From Pantoea cypripedii (GTDB lineage: Bacteria > Pseudomonadota > Gammaproteobacteria > Enterobacterales > Enterobacteriaceae): a stretch of 64,000 bases of DNA. The position numbers and the translations under genes are program-made. The DNA lies in contig NZ_MLJI01000001.1 of the NCBI RefSeq assembly GCF_002095535.1, positions 939,604 through 1,003,603 on the forward strand, written 5' to 3'. This document shows, one piece after another, positions 50,284 to 58,553 of this stretch. Position 1 is the first letter of the stretch; every line of letters starts with the position of its first letter. Below the pieces are notes generated by a model that saw only the letters and a program-made list of their open reading frames with translations, was not told the origin of the DNA and searched no databases.

Positions 50284-51096
50284 TTACGATTTACTCAACG
50301 CATCCGATTTTTTCATACATTGCTGCATCGCTTCGATCACCGCTGCCCGGAAGCCTTTTTCTTCCAGCACCTTGACTGCTTCGATGGTGGTGCCGCCGGG
50401 AGAGCACACCATGTCTTTCAGCTCGCCAGGATGTTTCCCGGTTTCCAGCACCATCTGTGCAGAGCCTTTCACCGCCTGCGCGGCAAACTGATAGGCCTGG
50501 GCACGCGGCATACCGCCGAGTACCGCCGCATCCGCCATCGCTTCAATAAACATAAACACGTAGGCCGGGGCAGAGCCACTTACGCCAACAACCGCGTGAA
50601 TCAGGTATTCACTCACCACGGCGGCTTTACCGAAACTCTCGAAAATCGCCACCACTTCGTCGGTTTCATGCTGCTCAACCAGCACATTCGGCGTGACTGA
50701 GGTCATGCCCTCATTCACCAGTGACGGCGTATTCGGCATCACGCGGATGATTTTACGATCGTGACCCAGCACGGCAGCCAGCGAATCCAGCGTTACGCCA
50801 GCGGCGATCGACACCACCAGCGCCTCTTTTTTCAGCTGGCTGGCCAGATCCTTCAGCACTTTGAGAATCACATTCGGTTTCACTGCGCCAAAAAGGATAT
50901 CGACTTCACGTGCCAGGCTTTCGGCGCTCTCGGCTGCCGTGACGCCATACTGCTGCGCCAGCGCCTGATTGGTGGCGGGTTTGCGGTCAAAAACCCAGAT
51001 GTTGGCCGGGGCGATTTGTCCGCTATTCACCAGGCCGCTGATGATCGCTTTCGCCATATTACCGGCACCAATAAACCCGATTTTCTTCTCCAGCAT
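50284..51096 (-). CDS. proC: Pyrroline-5-carboxylate reductase
   Basis: A 270-residue enzyme with the Rossmann motif GFIGAGNMAKAII, VMPNTPSLVNEG and the C-terminal dimer signature QMVLETGKHPGELKDMVCSPGGTT. It performs the last step of proline synthesis, using the product of ProBA (genes at 22422-24789). Divergent from yaiI as in E. coli. Confidence 0.97.
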   Translation of the reverse strand: MLEKKIGFIGAGNMAKAIISGLVNSGQIAPANIWVFDRKPATNQALAQQYGVTAAESAESLAREVDILFGAVKPNVILKVLKDLASQLKKEALVVSIAAGVTLDSLAAVLGHDRKIIRVMPNTPSLVNEGMTSVTPNVLVEQHETDEVVAIFESFGKAAVVSEYLIHAVVGVSGSAPAYVFMFIEAMADAAVLGGMPRAQAYQFAAQAVKGSAQMVLETGKHPGELKDMVCSPGGTTIEAVKVLEEKGFRAAVIEAMQQCMKKSDALSKS

Positions 51097-51241
51097 CGCT
51101 TGATCCTTTAGATGGTTCGATTTTCTGTATCGGCTAGCTTACGTCGCTGGGCAGGGGTTGCAACGTTCCGATCAAATTAAATTTGCCATTCTGGCGCAGA
51201 ACGGGAAGATCACCTGCATTCACCGAGAGAAAGGATCAAAT

Positions 51242-51688
51242 ATGTCGATTTGGGTTGATGCCGATGCCTGTCCCAATGTCATCAAAGAAGTGCTCTATCG
51301 CGCCGCCGAGCGTACCCAAACCCAGGTCACCTTTGTGGCTAACCAGCCACTGCGCGTGCCGCCTTCACCCTGGTTGAAAACGTTGCAGGTGGCAGCGGGT
51401 TTTGATGTGGCCGATAACGAAATCGTCAAACGCGTACAGCCGGGTGAGCTGGTGATTACCGGTGATATTCCGCTGGCGGCGGAAGTGCTGGAGAAGGGAG
51501 CGGCGGCGCTAAATCCGCGTGGTGAACGTTATTCGCCGGACACGATTCGCCAGCGGTTAACCATGCGCGACTTTATGGAAACCATGCGCGCCAGTGGCAT
51601 TCAAAGTGGCGGCCCGTCGGCACTAAGCCCACGCGACCGCCAGCAGTTTGCTAACGAACTGGATAAGTGGTTACGTCAACGGCGTTAG
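51242..51688 (+). CDS. yaiI: UPF0178 (DUF188) protein YaiI
   Basis: A 148-residue protein with the defining [13 protein letters not shown] start and the late [16 protein letters not shown]. The family belongs to the PIN-like/NYN nuclease group by fold, with conserved Asp residues, but its role is unknown. ATG 51242 follows GAAAGGATCAAAT; an in-frame upstream start is unsupported. It overlaps the convergent DUF2076 gene by four bases. Confidence 0.93.
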   Translation: MSIWVDADACPNVIKEVLYRAAERTQTQVTFVANQPLRVPPSPWLKTLQVAAGFDVADNEIVKRVQPGELVITGDIPLAAEVLEKGAAALNPRGERYSPDTIRQRLTMRDFMETMRASGIQSGGPSALSPRDRQQFANELDKWLRQRR

Positions 51689-52392
51689 ACAAAATTGTCA
51701 TCGTCGTCGTTGAAGTCGCTGCCGCCGAAATCGCTGAAATCGTTGTTATCGGCGAAGCTGTTATCCCAGCCGTTGTTATTGTCATTCAGGAACGCATTGT
51801 TGCTATCGTTGACGCCATTAAAGCTATCAAGATTGTCATCAACCTGCGGCAGCGCGGGTTCATTGATGATGTTCACAATCTCTTCCGGCTGCGAATGGTG
51901 GAACATGCTGGTTAGCATGTCCGCCATCACCACACCACCGGCCACACCGACGGCGGTCTGCAACGCGCCACCGAGAAAACCGGTGCCGCGTGCGGGTGGC
52001 GCGCTGGCGTATTGCGGCTGCTGAGGTGGTTGCTGCTGCTGTGCCGGGGCGCTGTTCCACACCGGCTGCTGCTGAGGCTGTGCAGCAGGGCGCGATGCGC
52101 CACCACCAAACAGGCTGGAAAGGAATCCGCCGCTGCTTTGCTGCGGAGCCTGCTGTTGCTGCTGTGCCTGCGCCAGACGATTTTCCAGCTCACCCACTTG
52201 GGCATTGAGCTTTTTCATCGCCGCTTCCTGAATCAGGATGGCCTGTGCCATGTAATAAGGCGCACCGGGCTGTGACAGCAAATGCTGTTTGATTAACTGC
52301 TCGGCGCCGATATCACGCGGGCCGCTCTGGCTCTCAGCCTGTTTCAGACGGCTGAACAGGCTTTCAATTAACTGTTGTTCTTCGCTCTGCAT
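51685..52392 (-). CDS. DUF2076 family protein
   Basis: A 235-residue protein: N-terminal helical segment ([19 protein letters not shown], about 1-75), a Gln/Pro-rich middle (about 76-130, with runs of Gln), a glycine-rich hydrophobic stretch ([21 protein letters not shown]) and an Asn/Asp-rich tail ending DDDDNFV. The low-complexity tail is encoded by repeated GAT/AAC codons. Function is unknown. It is not in the E. coli neighbourhood. Confidence 0.8.
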   Translation of the reverse strand: MQSEEQQLIESLFSRLKQAESQSGPRDIGAEQLIKQHLLSQPGAPYYMAQAILIQEAAMKKLNAQVGELENRLAQAQQQQQAPQQSSGGFLSSLFGGGASRPAAQPQQQPVWNSAPAQQQQPPQQPQYASAPPARGTGFLGGALQTAVGVAGGVVMADMLTSMFHHSQPEEIVNIINEPALPQVDDNLDSFNGVNDSNNAFLNDNNNGWDNSFADNNDFSDFGGSDFNDDDDNFV

Positions 52393-52676
52393 GGTAAACC
52401 TCCGTTTGCGAGTTACCCCACTATATGCGGGCGAGATGACAGAAAGTAAATCAATGCGCTGGTAAGCAAATGTTGCCCAGACTTACATTTTTGTCGATGC
52501 ACAAAAATTGCATGATTTTTTCTATGTAAATCATACGCATGTGAGATTGTATGGGCAAGATACGCGTAAATCGTGCTTCGCCGGTGGCTGATGAAATGAA
52601 ATCCAGGTATCATGCGACGCAATATTGACCTGATGACAATGCCCGTGCGGCAAAACACGGCGGAGGATGAGCCAGA

Positions 52677-53201
52677 ATGTCATTACCCATCTATCTGATC
52701 GGCGCACGCGGTTGCGGTAAAACCACCATTGGCCAGGCGCTGTCGCAGGCCCTCGGCTACGCCTTCCGCGATACCGACCATCACCTGCAAACCACCACCC
52801 AGCGCAGTGTCGCCGAAATCGTGACGGCTGAGGGCTGGGACAGCTTCCGTGCACGCGAAACCGAGTCACTGCAGGCAGTCACCGCACCCTGCACCATCAT
52901 TGCCACCGGCGGCGGCATGGTGCTGGCGGAAGTGAACCGTCGTTTTATGCGCGAACATGGCCAGGTCATTTGGTTAAATGCCCCTTCCAGCGTACTGGCA
53001 GATCGTCTGGAGCGGCAGCCCGAAGCGGATCAACGTCCGACACTGACCGGTCGCCCGATTGCGGAAGAGATGGGCGATATCCTGCGCCAGCGTGCGCATT
53101 TGTACCATCAATCGGCCCATCATGAAGTGAATGCGATGCAGTCACCGGAATTGGTGGTTGAAGAGATTCTCCGCTCGCTGTCACTGGCCCGCGCCAGCTA
53201 A
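52677..53201 (+). CDS. aroL: Shikimate kinase II
   Basis: A 174-residue P-loop kinase, E. coli AroL length. Walker A GARGCGKTTIGQAL, substrate Asp/Arg in RDTDHHLQ and FRARETESL, and the GGG motif ATGGGMVL are intact. It phosphorylates shikimate in the aromatic amino acid pathway. No clear TyrR box was seen upstream. yaiA follows after 116 bases, but aroM has been moved about 3.7 kb away by an insertion. Confidence 0.95.
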   Translation: MSLPIYLIGARGCGKTTIGQALSQALGYAFRDTDHHLQTTTQRSVAEIVTAEGWDSFRARETESLQAVTAPCTIIATGGGMVLAEVNRRFMREHGQVIWLNAPSSVLADRLERQPEADQRPTLTGRPIAEEMGDILRQRAHLYHQSAHHEVNAMQSPELVVEEILRSLSLARAS

Positions 53202-53317
53202 CCTCCTCAGACTTCTCCCGGTTTAAATTGCGACCCTCCCCGCTTGTCTATACTTAAGGACGGGCAGGGGATTGCTGCTGTCCGTTTGGATAACTGACAT
53301 ACCCAGGAGGGAGATGT

Positions 53318-53509
53318 ATGCCATCAAGACCACCTTATCCGCGACATGCTCGCATCGTCGCTGTTGAAAAAGGCACACCGGGCAACACTGTGACCTGGTA
53401 CGAATTACGCGCCGATCATCCACGTCCTGATTCGCTCATCAGCGAACATAAAACTGCTGCTGAAGCGCAGGATGCTAAACTTCGCTACGAAGATGTGGAA
53501 AAAGAGTAA
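53318..53509 (+). CDS. yaiA: YaiA family protein
   Basis: A 63-residue protein almost parallel to E. coli YaiA (MPTKPPYPREAYIV, from memory; here [14 protein letters not shown]), with [12 protein letters not shown] and a [10 protein letters not shown] end. Function is unknown; the protein is cotranscribed with aroL in E. coli. It has its own AGGAGGGAG ribosome-binding site. Confidence 0.93.
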   Translation: MPSRPPYPRHARIVAVEKGTPGNTVTWYELRADHPRPDSLISEHKTAAEAQDAKLRYEDVEKE

Positions 53510-53758
53510 TATCGGCTGGCAGGGATGCCGGTTATTAGTTTGTGCCGCTCAGGGTCATTTTCTATTTACGCGAAATAACTGCAAACCTGCCACAAAGTTA
53601 CCGCCTTTTCTGCGTTCAATTTATTCTGCCTGATAAAATCATTGAGTTTTAACTTTACTCCTCATTTTATGCTGCCTTAATTTCTCCCCTGATTTGACCG
53701 GTACAAAATTTGCGCTTGACCACAAAAACCTGACGTTTTACTTTCGGGGTATTGATTC

Positions 53759-53773
53759 AGGAACTTAGTTCCA
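53759..53773. promoter_or_regulatory. IclR-type operator upstream of the regulator gene
   Basis: AGGAACTTAGTTCCA contains the palindrome GGAACT-T-AGTTCC and agrees with the E. coli IclR consensus TGGAAATNATTTCCA at 11 of 14 defined positions. It lies 18 bases before the ATG of the IclR-family gene, and a TTGACC/TACTTT promoter with 17-base spacing lies directly upstream (53716-53744), so autoregulation is likely. Confidence 0.6.
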
Positions 53774-53791
53774 AATAGTGAAACTACCTGC

Positions 53792-54544
53792 ATGACCACA
53801 CTCGAAAATGCTGCCGCCGTACTTAAATTATTTCAGCGCTTTGGCGTGACGCAGGGGCATCCTGGTCTCACCTTTACCGAAGTGGTTGAGGCGCTGGATC
53901 TGCCGAAAAGTACCGTTTCCCGTTTACTGGCGACGATGGAAAGCCAGGGATTGCTGGAGCGCGATCCCGATAGCCGTTGTTTCCATATTGGCCGCGTGTT
54001 GCTGTCGGTGGCGGGACATTATCTTTCAACTCCGCTGGTGGATAGCGCCTCTGCTGCTATGGCACGCCTGGCGGCCAGCACCGGCTGCATGGGCTACATC
54101 TCGGTGCTGGACGGGAACGACATCATCGTGATGCGTATGTACCACGGACGCCTGTTTACCCAGTTGATCACCCCGCCAGGTACCCGTATGCCTGCGGCGG
54201 GCACCTCCACCGGGCGTGTGCTGCTGGCACAAAGCAGCGATGACGTGGTGCGCGAGCGTTTTGCCCATGAGTGGCATGCAGCCTCACTGAATTCACCGCT
54301 CGATCCTGATGCGCTGTGCGCTGAACTGGCGACCATCCGCCAGCAAGGCTGGGCGCTGGCGCGTAATGAAACGCTGCCAGGTATCAGCTCGATGGCGGTT
54401 GCCGTCACCAACAAACACCGCGGCGAAAGTGTCGCACTCTGCCTGTCATTTCTTTCACAAGAAGCCGCGCCCGGCTATCCGGAAGCGCTGCTCAATGAAT
54501 TACGCGCCACTGCGGCCCTGATGGCCGAAAAATATGGCGCATGA
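53792..54544 (+). CDS. IclR-family transcriptional regulator
   Basis: A 250-residue regulator with an N-terminal winged helix (about 5-70; FTEVVEALDLPKSTVSRLLATM) and an IclR effector domain (about 80-245; AGTSTGRVLLA and SSMAVAVTNKHRGE). IclR-family members usually sense a small organic acid or aromatic compound and control adjacent catabolic genes. It is separated by a hairpin from the OPT transporter gene and is the first gene of the block that splits yaiA from aroM. Its effector is unknown. Confidence 0.88.
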   Translation: MTTLENAAAVLKLFQRFGVTQGHPGLTFTEVVEALDLPKSTVSRLLATMESQGLLERDPDSRCFHIGRVLLSVAGHYLSTPLVDSASAAMARLAASTGCMGYISVLDGNDIIVMRMYHGRLFTQLITPPGTRMPAAGTSTGRVLLAQSSDDVVRERFAHEWHAASLNSPLDPDALCAELATIRQQGWALARNETLPGISSMAVAVTNKHRGESVALCLSFLSQEAAPGYPEALLNELRATAALMAEKYGA

Positions 54545-54583
54545 TTTAACGGCGTAATACTTCGCGCCACACCAGGGAAATAA

Positions 54584-54606
54584 CAGGCCTCCGGGCCTGC
54601 TTATTT
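54584..54606 (+). terminator. Hairpin after the IclR-family gene
   Basis: CAGGCC/GGCCTG with TCCG loop followed by CTTATTTC, about 40 bases after the stop. It probably separates regulator and transporter transcripts in part. Confidence 0.55.
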
Positions 54607-54704
54607 CAATCATCAGGGAACGATATTTAACTAAAACGCCGCTGTCCCGCGTGACGGGCGGTGCGTAATAACGTTTTCGCCAGGGTGAAAATACGGGGAA
54701 TACC

Positions 54705-56264
54705 ATGCGTCACCATAATCCAATAAAAAGTGTCGGAGTCGGTTTAATGCTGGTGTTGTTGTCCATTGCGGGCGCGATCATTGGCGTACAATTAATTACT
54801 ACCATCGGAGTCACTCCCAATACTTCCATTATCGGCGCGCTGTTTGCCATGCTGCTGGCGCGTATTCCGCTGCAATGGTATCAAAGCTACCGTTCGGTGG
54901 AGGTGCAGAACCTGGCGCAAACCGCTATCTCATCCGCCACCTTCGGTGCCGCCAACAGCCTGCTGATGCCGATTGCGGTACCCTGGGCGCTGGGCGAACC
55001 ACAGCTGGTGCTACCGCTGTTTGTCGGGGTCAGTGCGGCGATGTTGCTGGATGCTTATTTGCTGTATCGCCTGTTCGATACCCGCGTATTCCCGGCCAGC
55101 AATGCCTGGCCGCCGGGGGTGGCCGCTGCGGAAGCGATCAAAGCCGGTGACAAAGGGGGCCGCCAGGCGTGGCTGCTGGTGGTGGGCATTGTCGGCGGGA
55201 TTGTGGGTTCGATGCTGAAGATTCCAATGTCGGCATTTGGCACGGCGTTTATCGGCAATATCTGGGCGCTGACCATGCTTGGTGTGGGCTTCCTGTTGCG
55301 TGCTTATTCTCAGCCGGTGGCGGGTATCGATATTAATGCGCTGTATATTCCGCACGGGGTGATGGTCGGTGCCGGTGTGGTGGCTCTGATTCAGGTGGTG
55401 CAGGTGATTCGCAGCCGCCGTAATGATGCGCTTAACGTCAGCCGCAGCGATAGCGAAGTGAAACGCTCGCTCGGTTTCGGCACCGTCGGCTATATCGTCA
55501 TTTCCACGCTGCTGGCGCTGGCAGGTGGTTTGTGGAGCCAGATGGGCCTGCCGATGCTGGTGCTATTTATTGTTTATGCTGCCTTTGCTGCTTTTGTTCA
55601 TGAGTTGATCGTTGGTATCGCTGCGATGCATTCCGGCTGGTTCCCGGCTTTTGCGGTGGCGCTGATTACCCTGATCCTCGGTATTTTGCTCGGCTTCCCG
55701 CCGCTGGCGCTGTGTCTGCTGTGTGGCTTTACCGCCGCAACTGGCCCGGCCTTTGCGGACATGGGTTATGACCTGAAAGCCGGTTTTATCCTGCGCGGTA
55801 ATGGTGCGGATGTGCAGCAGGAGTTGTGGGGCCGTCGCATTCAGCTGATTGCGGCGATGATCGCCTTTGTGATCGCCATTCCGGTGGTGTGGTATGCCCA
55901 TACGCTGTTCTTTGCGGAAAACCTGTTGCCGCCGGTTGCCCGGGTTTACGCCAAAACCATTCAGGCCGGTGCGGAGCCGGGCATCGCGGGTAATTTGCTG
56001 ATTTGGGCCATTCCCGGCGCGATCATTCAGCTGATTGGTGGACCGAAACGTCAGCTCGGTGTGCTGCTGGCCACCGGCCTGCTGATTAACAATGCCGCCG
56101 CTGGCTGGGCGGTGTTGGTGGGGATTGCGTTACGCATTCTGATCCTGCGCGTGTGGGGCGAGCGCGGTCGTTCACCGATGGAGGTGATGGCGGCAGGCTT
56201 TATCGCCGGTGATGCGCTCTACAGCTTCTTCCATTCACTTTTTGCCAGTAGCAGTAAGAAATAA
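54705..56264 (+). CDS. OPT-family transporter
   Basis: A 519-residue inner-membrane protein with about fourteen hydrophobic segments, containing GVTPNTSIIGALFAMLLARI near the N-terminus and the loop motif GVSAAMLLDAYLLYRLFD, as in bacterial oligopeptide transporter (OPT/YSL) proteins. These carry small peptides or metal chelates with protons. The DUF1177 gene starts 14 bases after it, so the two are co-transcribed and the substrate of one is probably metabolised by the other. Confidence 0.82.
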   Translation: MRHHNPIKSVGVGLMLVLLSIAGAIIGVQLITTIGVTPNTSIIGALFAMLLARIPLQWYQSYRSVEVQNLAQTAISSATFGAANSLLMPIAVPWALGEPQLVLPLFVGVSAAMLLDAYLLYRLFDTRVFPASNAWPPGVAAAEAIKAGDKGGRQAWLLVVGIVGGIVGSMLKIPMSAFGTAFIGNIWALTMLGVGFLLRAYSQPVAGIDINALYIPHGVMVGAGVVALIQVVQVIRSRRNDALNVSRSDSEVKRSLGFGTVGYIVISTLLALAGGLWSQMGLPMLVLFIVYAAFAAFVHELIVGIAAMHSGWFPAFAVALITLILGILLGFPPLALCLLCGFTAATGPAFADMGYDLKAGFILRGNGADVQQELWGRRIQLIAAMIAFVIAIPVVWYAHTLFFAENLLPPVARVYAKTIQAGAEPGIAGNLLIWAIPGAIIQLIGGPKRQLGVLLATGLLINNAAAGWAVLVGIALRILILRVWGERGRSPMEVMAAGFIAGDALYSFFHSLFASSSKK

Positions 56265-56278
56265 CCAGGGAATCCAAC

Positions 56279-57211
56279 ATGAGTTTACAGCAGACATTGC
56301 AGGTCTTTGAGTTACTCGATAGTGCCTTTGTGGATGGTCAGCAGGTGGTTGATCTGTTTGCCGCCTATCCCGGCGTCAGCGCCAGTACCAAACGTGTCAG
56401 CGGGCCGAAAGGGCGTACCGATTTTGTGCGCATCGATATCCCTGGCGCCAAAGGTAAAAGCCAGGGAGGCAGTGCGCCGACCCTCGGTATTATTGGGCGT
56501 CTCGGCGGGATTGGTGCCCGTCCGACACGTATCGGGATGGTGTCGGATGCTGACGGTGCCGTGGCGGCCATCAGCAGCGCGCTGAAACTGGCACAGATGC
56601 AAACCAAAGGCGATGTGCTGGCCGGTGACGTGATCATTACCACCCATATCTGTCCGGATGCGCCGACACGTCCGCACGAGCCGGTGGATTTTATGGATTC
56701 ACCGATCGATGACGTCACCATGAATGATAACGAAGTGGTAGCCGGGGTGGACGCGATCCTCTCCATCGATACCACTAAAGGCAACCGTATCCTGAATCAC
56801 AAAGGTTATGCGCTGTCACCGACGGTGAAAGAGGGCTACATTCTGCGCGTCTCGGAAGATCTGCTGCGCATTATGGAAATGACCAGTGGCCGTCCGGCAG
56901 TGACCTTCCCGATCACCACCCAGGATATCACGCCGTATGGCAATGGGGTTTATCACCTTAACAGCATTCTGCAACCCTCAACCGCCACCGATGTGCCGGT
57001 GGTCGGCGTGGCTATTTGCGCTGAGTCGGTGGTGCCTGGCTGTGGGACGGGTGCCAGCCACGAAGTGGATATCGCCAGCACGGTGAAATTTGCCGTGGAA
57101 GTGGCTAAAGAGTTTGGTCGCGAGACTTGTCAGTTCTACGACGCGCAGGAGTACGCTCTGCTGCTATCTTTGTATGGTAGCCTCAGTCATTTGCGTTCCC
57201 GGAAATCCTAA
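56279..57211 (+). CDS. DUF1177 family protein
   Basis: A 310-residue cytoplasmic protein. Conserved-looking polar motifs include IIGRLGGIGARPTRIGMVSDADGA, THICPDAPTRPHEPVDFMDSP-type His/Asp cluster (about 124-144), SIDTTKGNRI and CAESVVPGCGTGASHEVDIAS. The His/Asp/Glu pattern recalls M20/M42-like metallohydrolases, but no family-level match can be claimed. It lies 14 bases after the OPT gene and 2 bases before aroM, so it works with both. Biochemical function is not known. Confidence 0.75.
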   Translation: MSLQQTLQVFELLDSAFVDGQQVVDLFAAYPGVSASTKRVSGPKGRTDFVRIDIPGAKGKSQGGSAPTLGIIGRLGGIGARPTRIGMVSDADGAVAAISSALKLAQMQTKGDVLAGDVIITTHICPDAPTRPHEPVDFMDSPIDDVTMNDNEVVAGVDAILSIDTTKGNRILNHKGYALSPTVKEGYILRVSEDLLRIMEMTSGRPAVTFPITTQDITPYGNGVYHLNSILQPSTATDVPVVGVAICAESVVPGCGTGASHEVDIASTVKFAVEVAKEFGRETCQFYDAQEYALLLSLYGSLSHLRSRKS

Positions 57212-57213
57212 GT

Positions 57214-57891
57214 ATGAAAACATCTCTGGTTACTCTGACCATTGGTCAGTCGCCGCGCAGCGATATTCTGCCATTGTTGCAGGCGTATCTGCCCGCAGAG
57301 CAGGTGGCGCACGCCGGTTTACTCGACGGCCTCTCCCTGGCGGAAGTGGAGCAGCACTACACACCAGCAATGGGTGAAAAAGTGCTGGTTTCGCGGATGC
57401 AGGACGGACAGCAGGTACGCTTATCGGCACGTCAGGTGGAGCAGGGATTGCAGCAAAAAATCTACGCACTGGAGGAGCAGGGTTACAACACCATCCTGCT
57501 GCTGTGCACCGGAGAGTTTGGTGCATTGAAGACGCAAAAAGCGTTGTTGCTGGAGCCTGATCGCATCATTCCGCCGCTGGTGGGGGCGATTGTGCACGGC
57601 CACAAAGTTGGGATTGTGGTGCCGGTGGAGGAACAGATTGCTGAGCAGGCCAGCAAATGGCGTAACCTCGGTACTCCCCCCTGTTTCGCCGTCGCCAGTC
57701 CTTATCTGGCGCAGCAGACGGATATGATTGAAGCCGGCCTGTCGCTACAGGAGCAGGGAGCCGATGTGGTGATACTGGATTGCATCGGTTATCACCAGAA
57801 GCATCGTGATTTTCTGCAGAAGATGCTGGGGATTCCGGTCCTGCTGTCTAATGTCCTGGTAGCCAAACTGGCAGCGGAATTGATCGTTTAA
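57214..57891 (+). CDS. aroM: AroM family protein
   Basis: A 225-residue protein like E. coli AroM: LTIGQSPRSDILPLL at the start, LLLCTGEFGAL in place of the first racemase-type Cys loop, and VILDCIGYHQKHRDFLQK with LLSNVLVAKLAAEL near the end. Two cysteines in equivalent loops (C96 and C190 approximately) fit the Asp/Glu racemase superfamily. Its role is unknown; the name comes from its place after aroL-yaiA. Here it follows DUF1177 by two bases, which is more informative about its function. Confidence 0.85.
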   Translation: MKTSLVTLTIGQSPRSDILPLLQAYLPAEQVAHAGLLDGLSLAEVEQHYTPAMGEKVLVSRMQDGQQVRLSARQVEQGLQQKIYALEEQGYNTILLLCTGEFGALKTQKALLLEPDRIIPPLVGAIVHGHKVGIVVPVEEQIAEQASKWRNLGTPPCFAVASPYLAQQTDMIEAGLSLQEQGADVVILDCIGYHQKHRDFLQKMLGIPVLLSNVLVAKLAAELIV

Positions 57892-57995
57892 TCCACAGGG
57901 ATCACAACTTGCGATCCCACCTGTCATTTCGCGTGACAGATCAGCGAGTTCCCTTGTAATCTGCCAGTCAACCTAATGTGCTGTGAGGAAGTGAC

Positions 57996-58280
57996 ATGCT
58001 CAACGTGAGTGAGTATTTTGACGGAAAAGTGAAGTCCATTGGTTTCGATAGTGTCACCATTGGGCGCGCAAGCGTGGGCGTGATGGCAGAAGGTGAATAC
58101 ACCTTCGGTACAGGTCAGCCAGAAGAGATGACGGTGGTCAGTGGCGCACTGAAAGTGCTGCTGCCGGGTGAAACTGAGTGGAAATGGTTTGAAGCGGGTA
58201 GCGTGTTCAACGTACCGGGCCAAAGCGAGTTCCATCTTCAGGTCGCTGAGCCAACCTCTTATCTGTGCCGCTATCTGTAA
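57996..58280 (+). CDS. ppnP: Pyrimidine/purine nucleoside phosphorylase PpnP
   Basis: A 94-residue cupin, same length as E. coli PpnP (YaiE). The core [18 protein letters not shown] and [17 protein letters not shown] are characteristic. It cleaves a wide range of nucleosides with phosphate. It has its own start region (TGAGGAAGTGAC before the ATG) and terminator and ends the aroM side of the block. Confidence 0.95.
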   Translation: MLNVSEYFDGKVKSIGFDSVTIGRASVGVMAEGEYTFGTGQPEEMTVVSGALKVLLPGETEWKWFEAGSVFNVPGQSEFHLQVAEPTSYLCRYL

Positions 58281-58291
58281 GCAGTTGCCCC

Positions 58292-58315
58292 AGGCCGCAG
58301 ATTGCGGCCTTTTTT
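58292..58315 (+). terminator. Rho-independent terminator of ppnP
   Basis: AGGCCGCA/TGCGGCCT around GAT followed by six T residues, 12 bases after ppnP. Confidence 0.92.
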
Positions 58316-58553
58316 CACCGATTCACATCACAAAATTTGTAAATTTAATTTTTTATCCTATCTTCATTTAGAAAAAATCACTTCTTTTTTATTCGACGTT
58401 TTTCAAACAGATAAATTGAAGTTAATTAGTCGAATAAGTAATTAATAATTCGCTATGTTAATTTTTATGGCGATTATGCTGGTTGCATATTGATTTTATC
58501 TGTATTAAAAATGAATTCGCTCGCTGAATAATGATTCTAAAAAGGAGGTTAAT
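58316..58553. other. AT-rich upstream region of an orphan gene
   Basis: About 240 bases with very high A+T, quite unlike the rest of the window. No promoter of a named regulon was recognised and no HrpL box (GGAACC-N15/16-CCACNNA) was found. Such A+T content is typical of H-NS-bound acquired DNA. It ends in a strong AAAGGAGG ribosome-binding site. Confidence 0.5.

Noticed and set aside
52440..52676. TyrR box upstream of aroL
   Set aside because: A TGTAAAT half-site is present near 52524 but the opposing TTTACA half at the right spacing is absent.
58316..58553. HrpL box for a type III effector promoter
   Set aside because: No GGAACC followed by CCAC at the required spacing was found in the AT-rich region.
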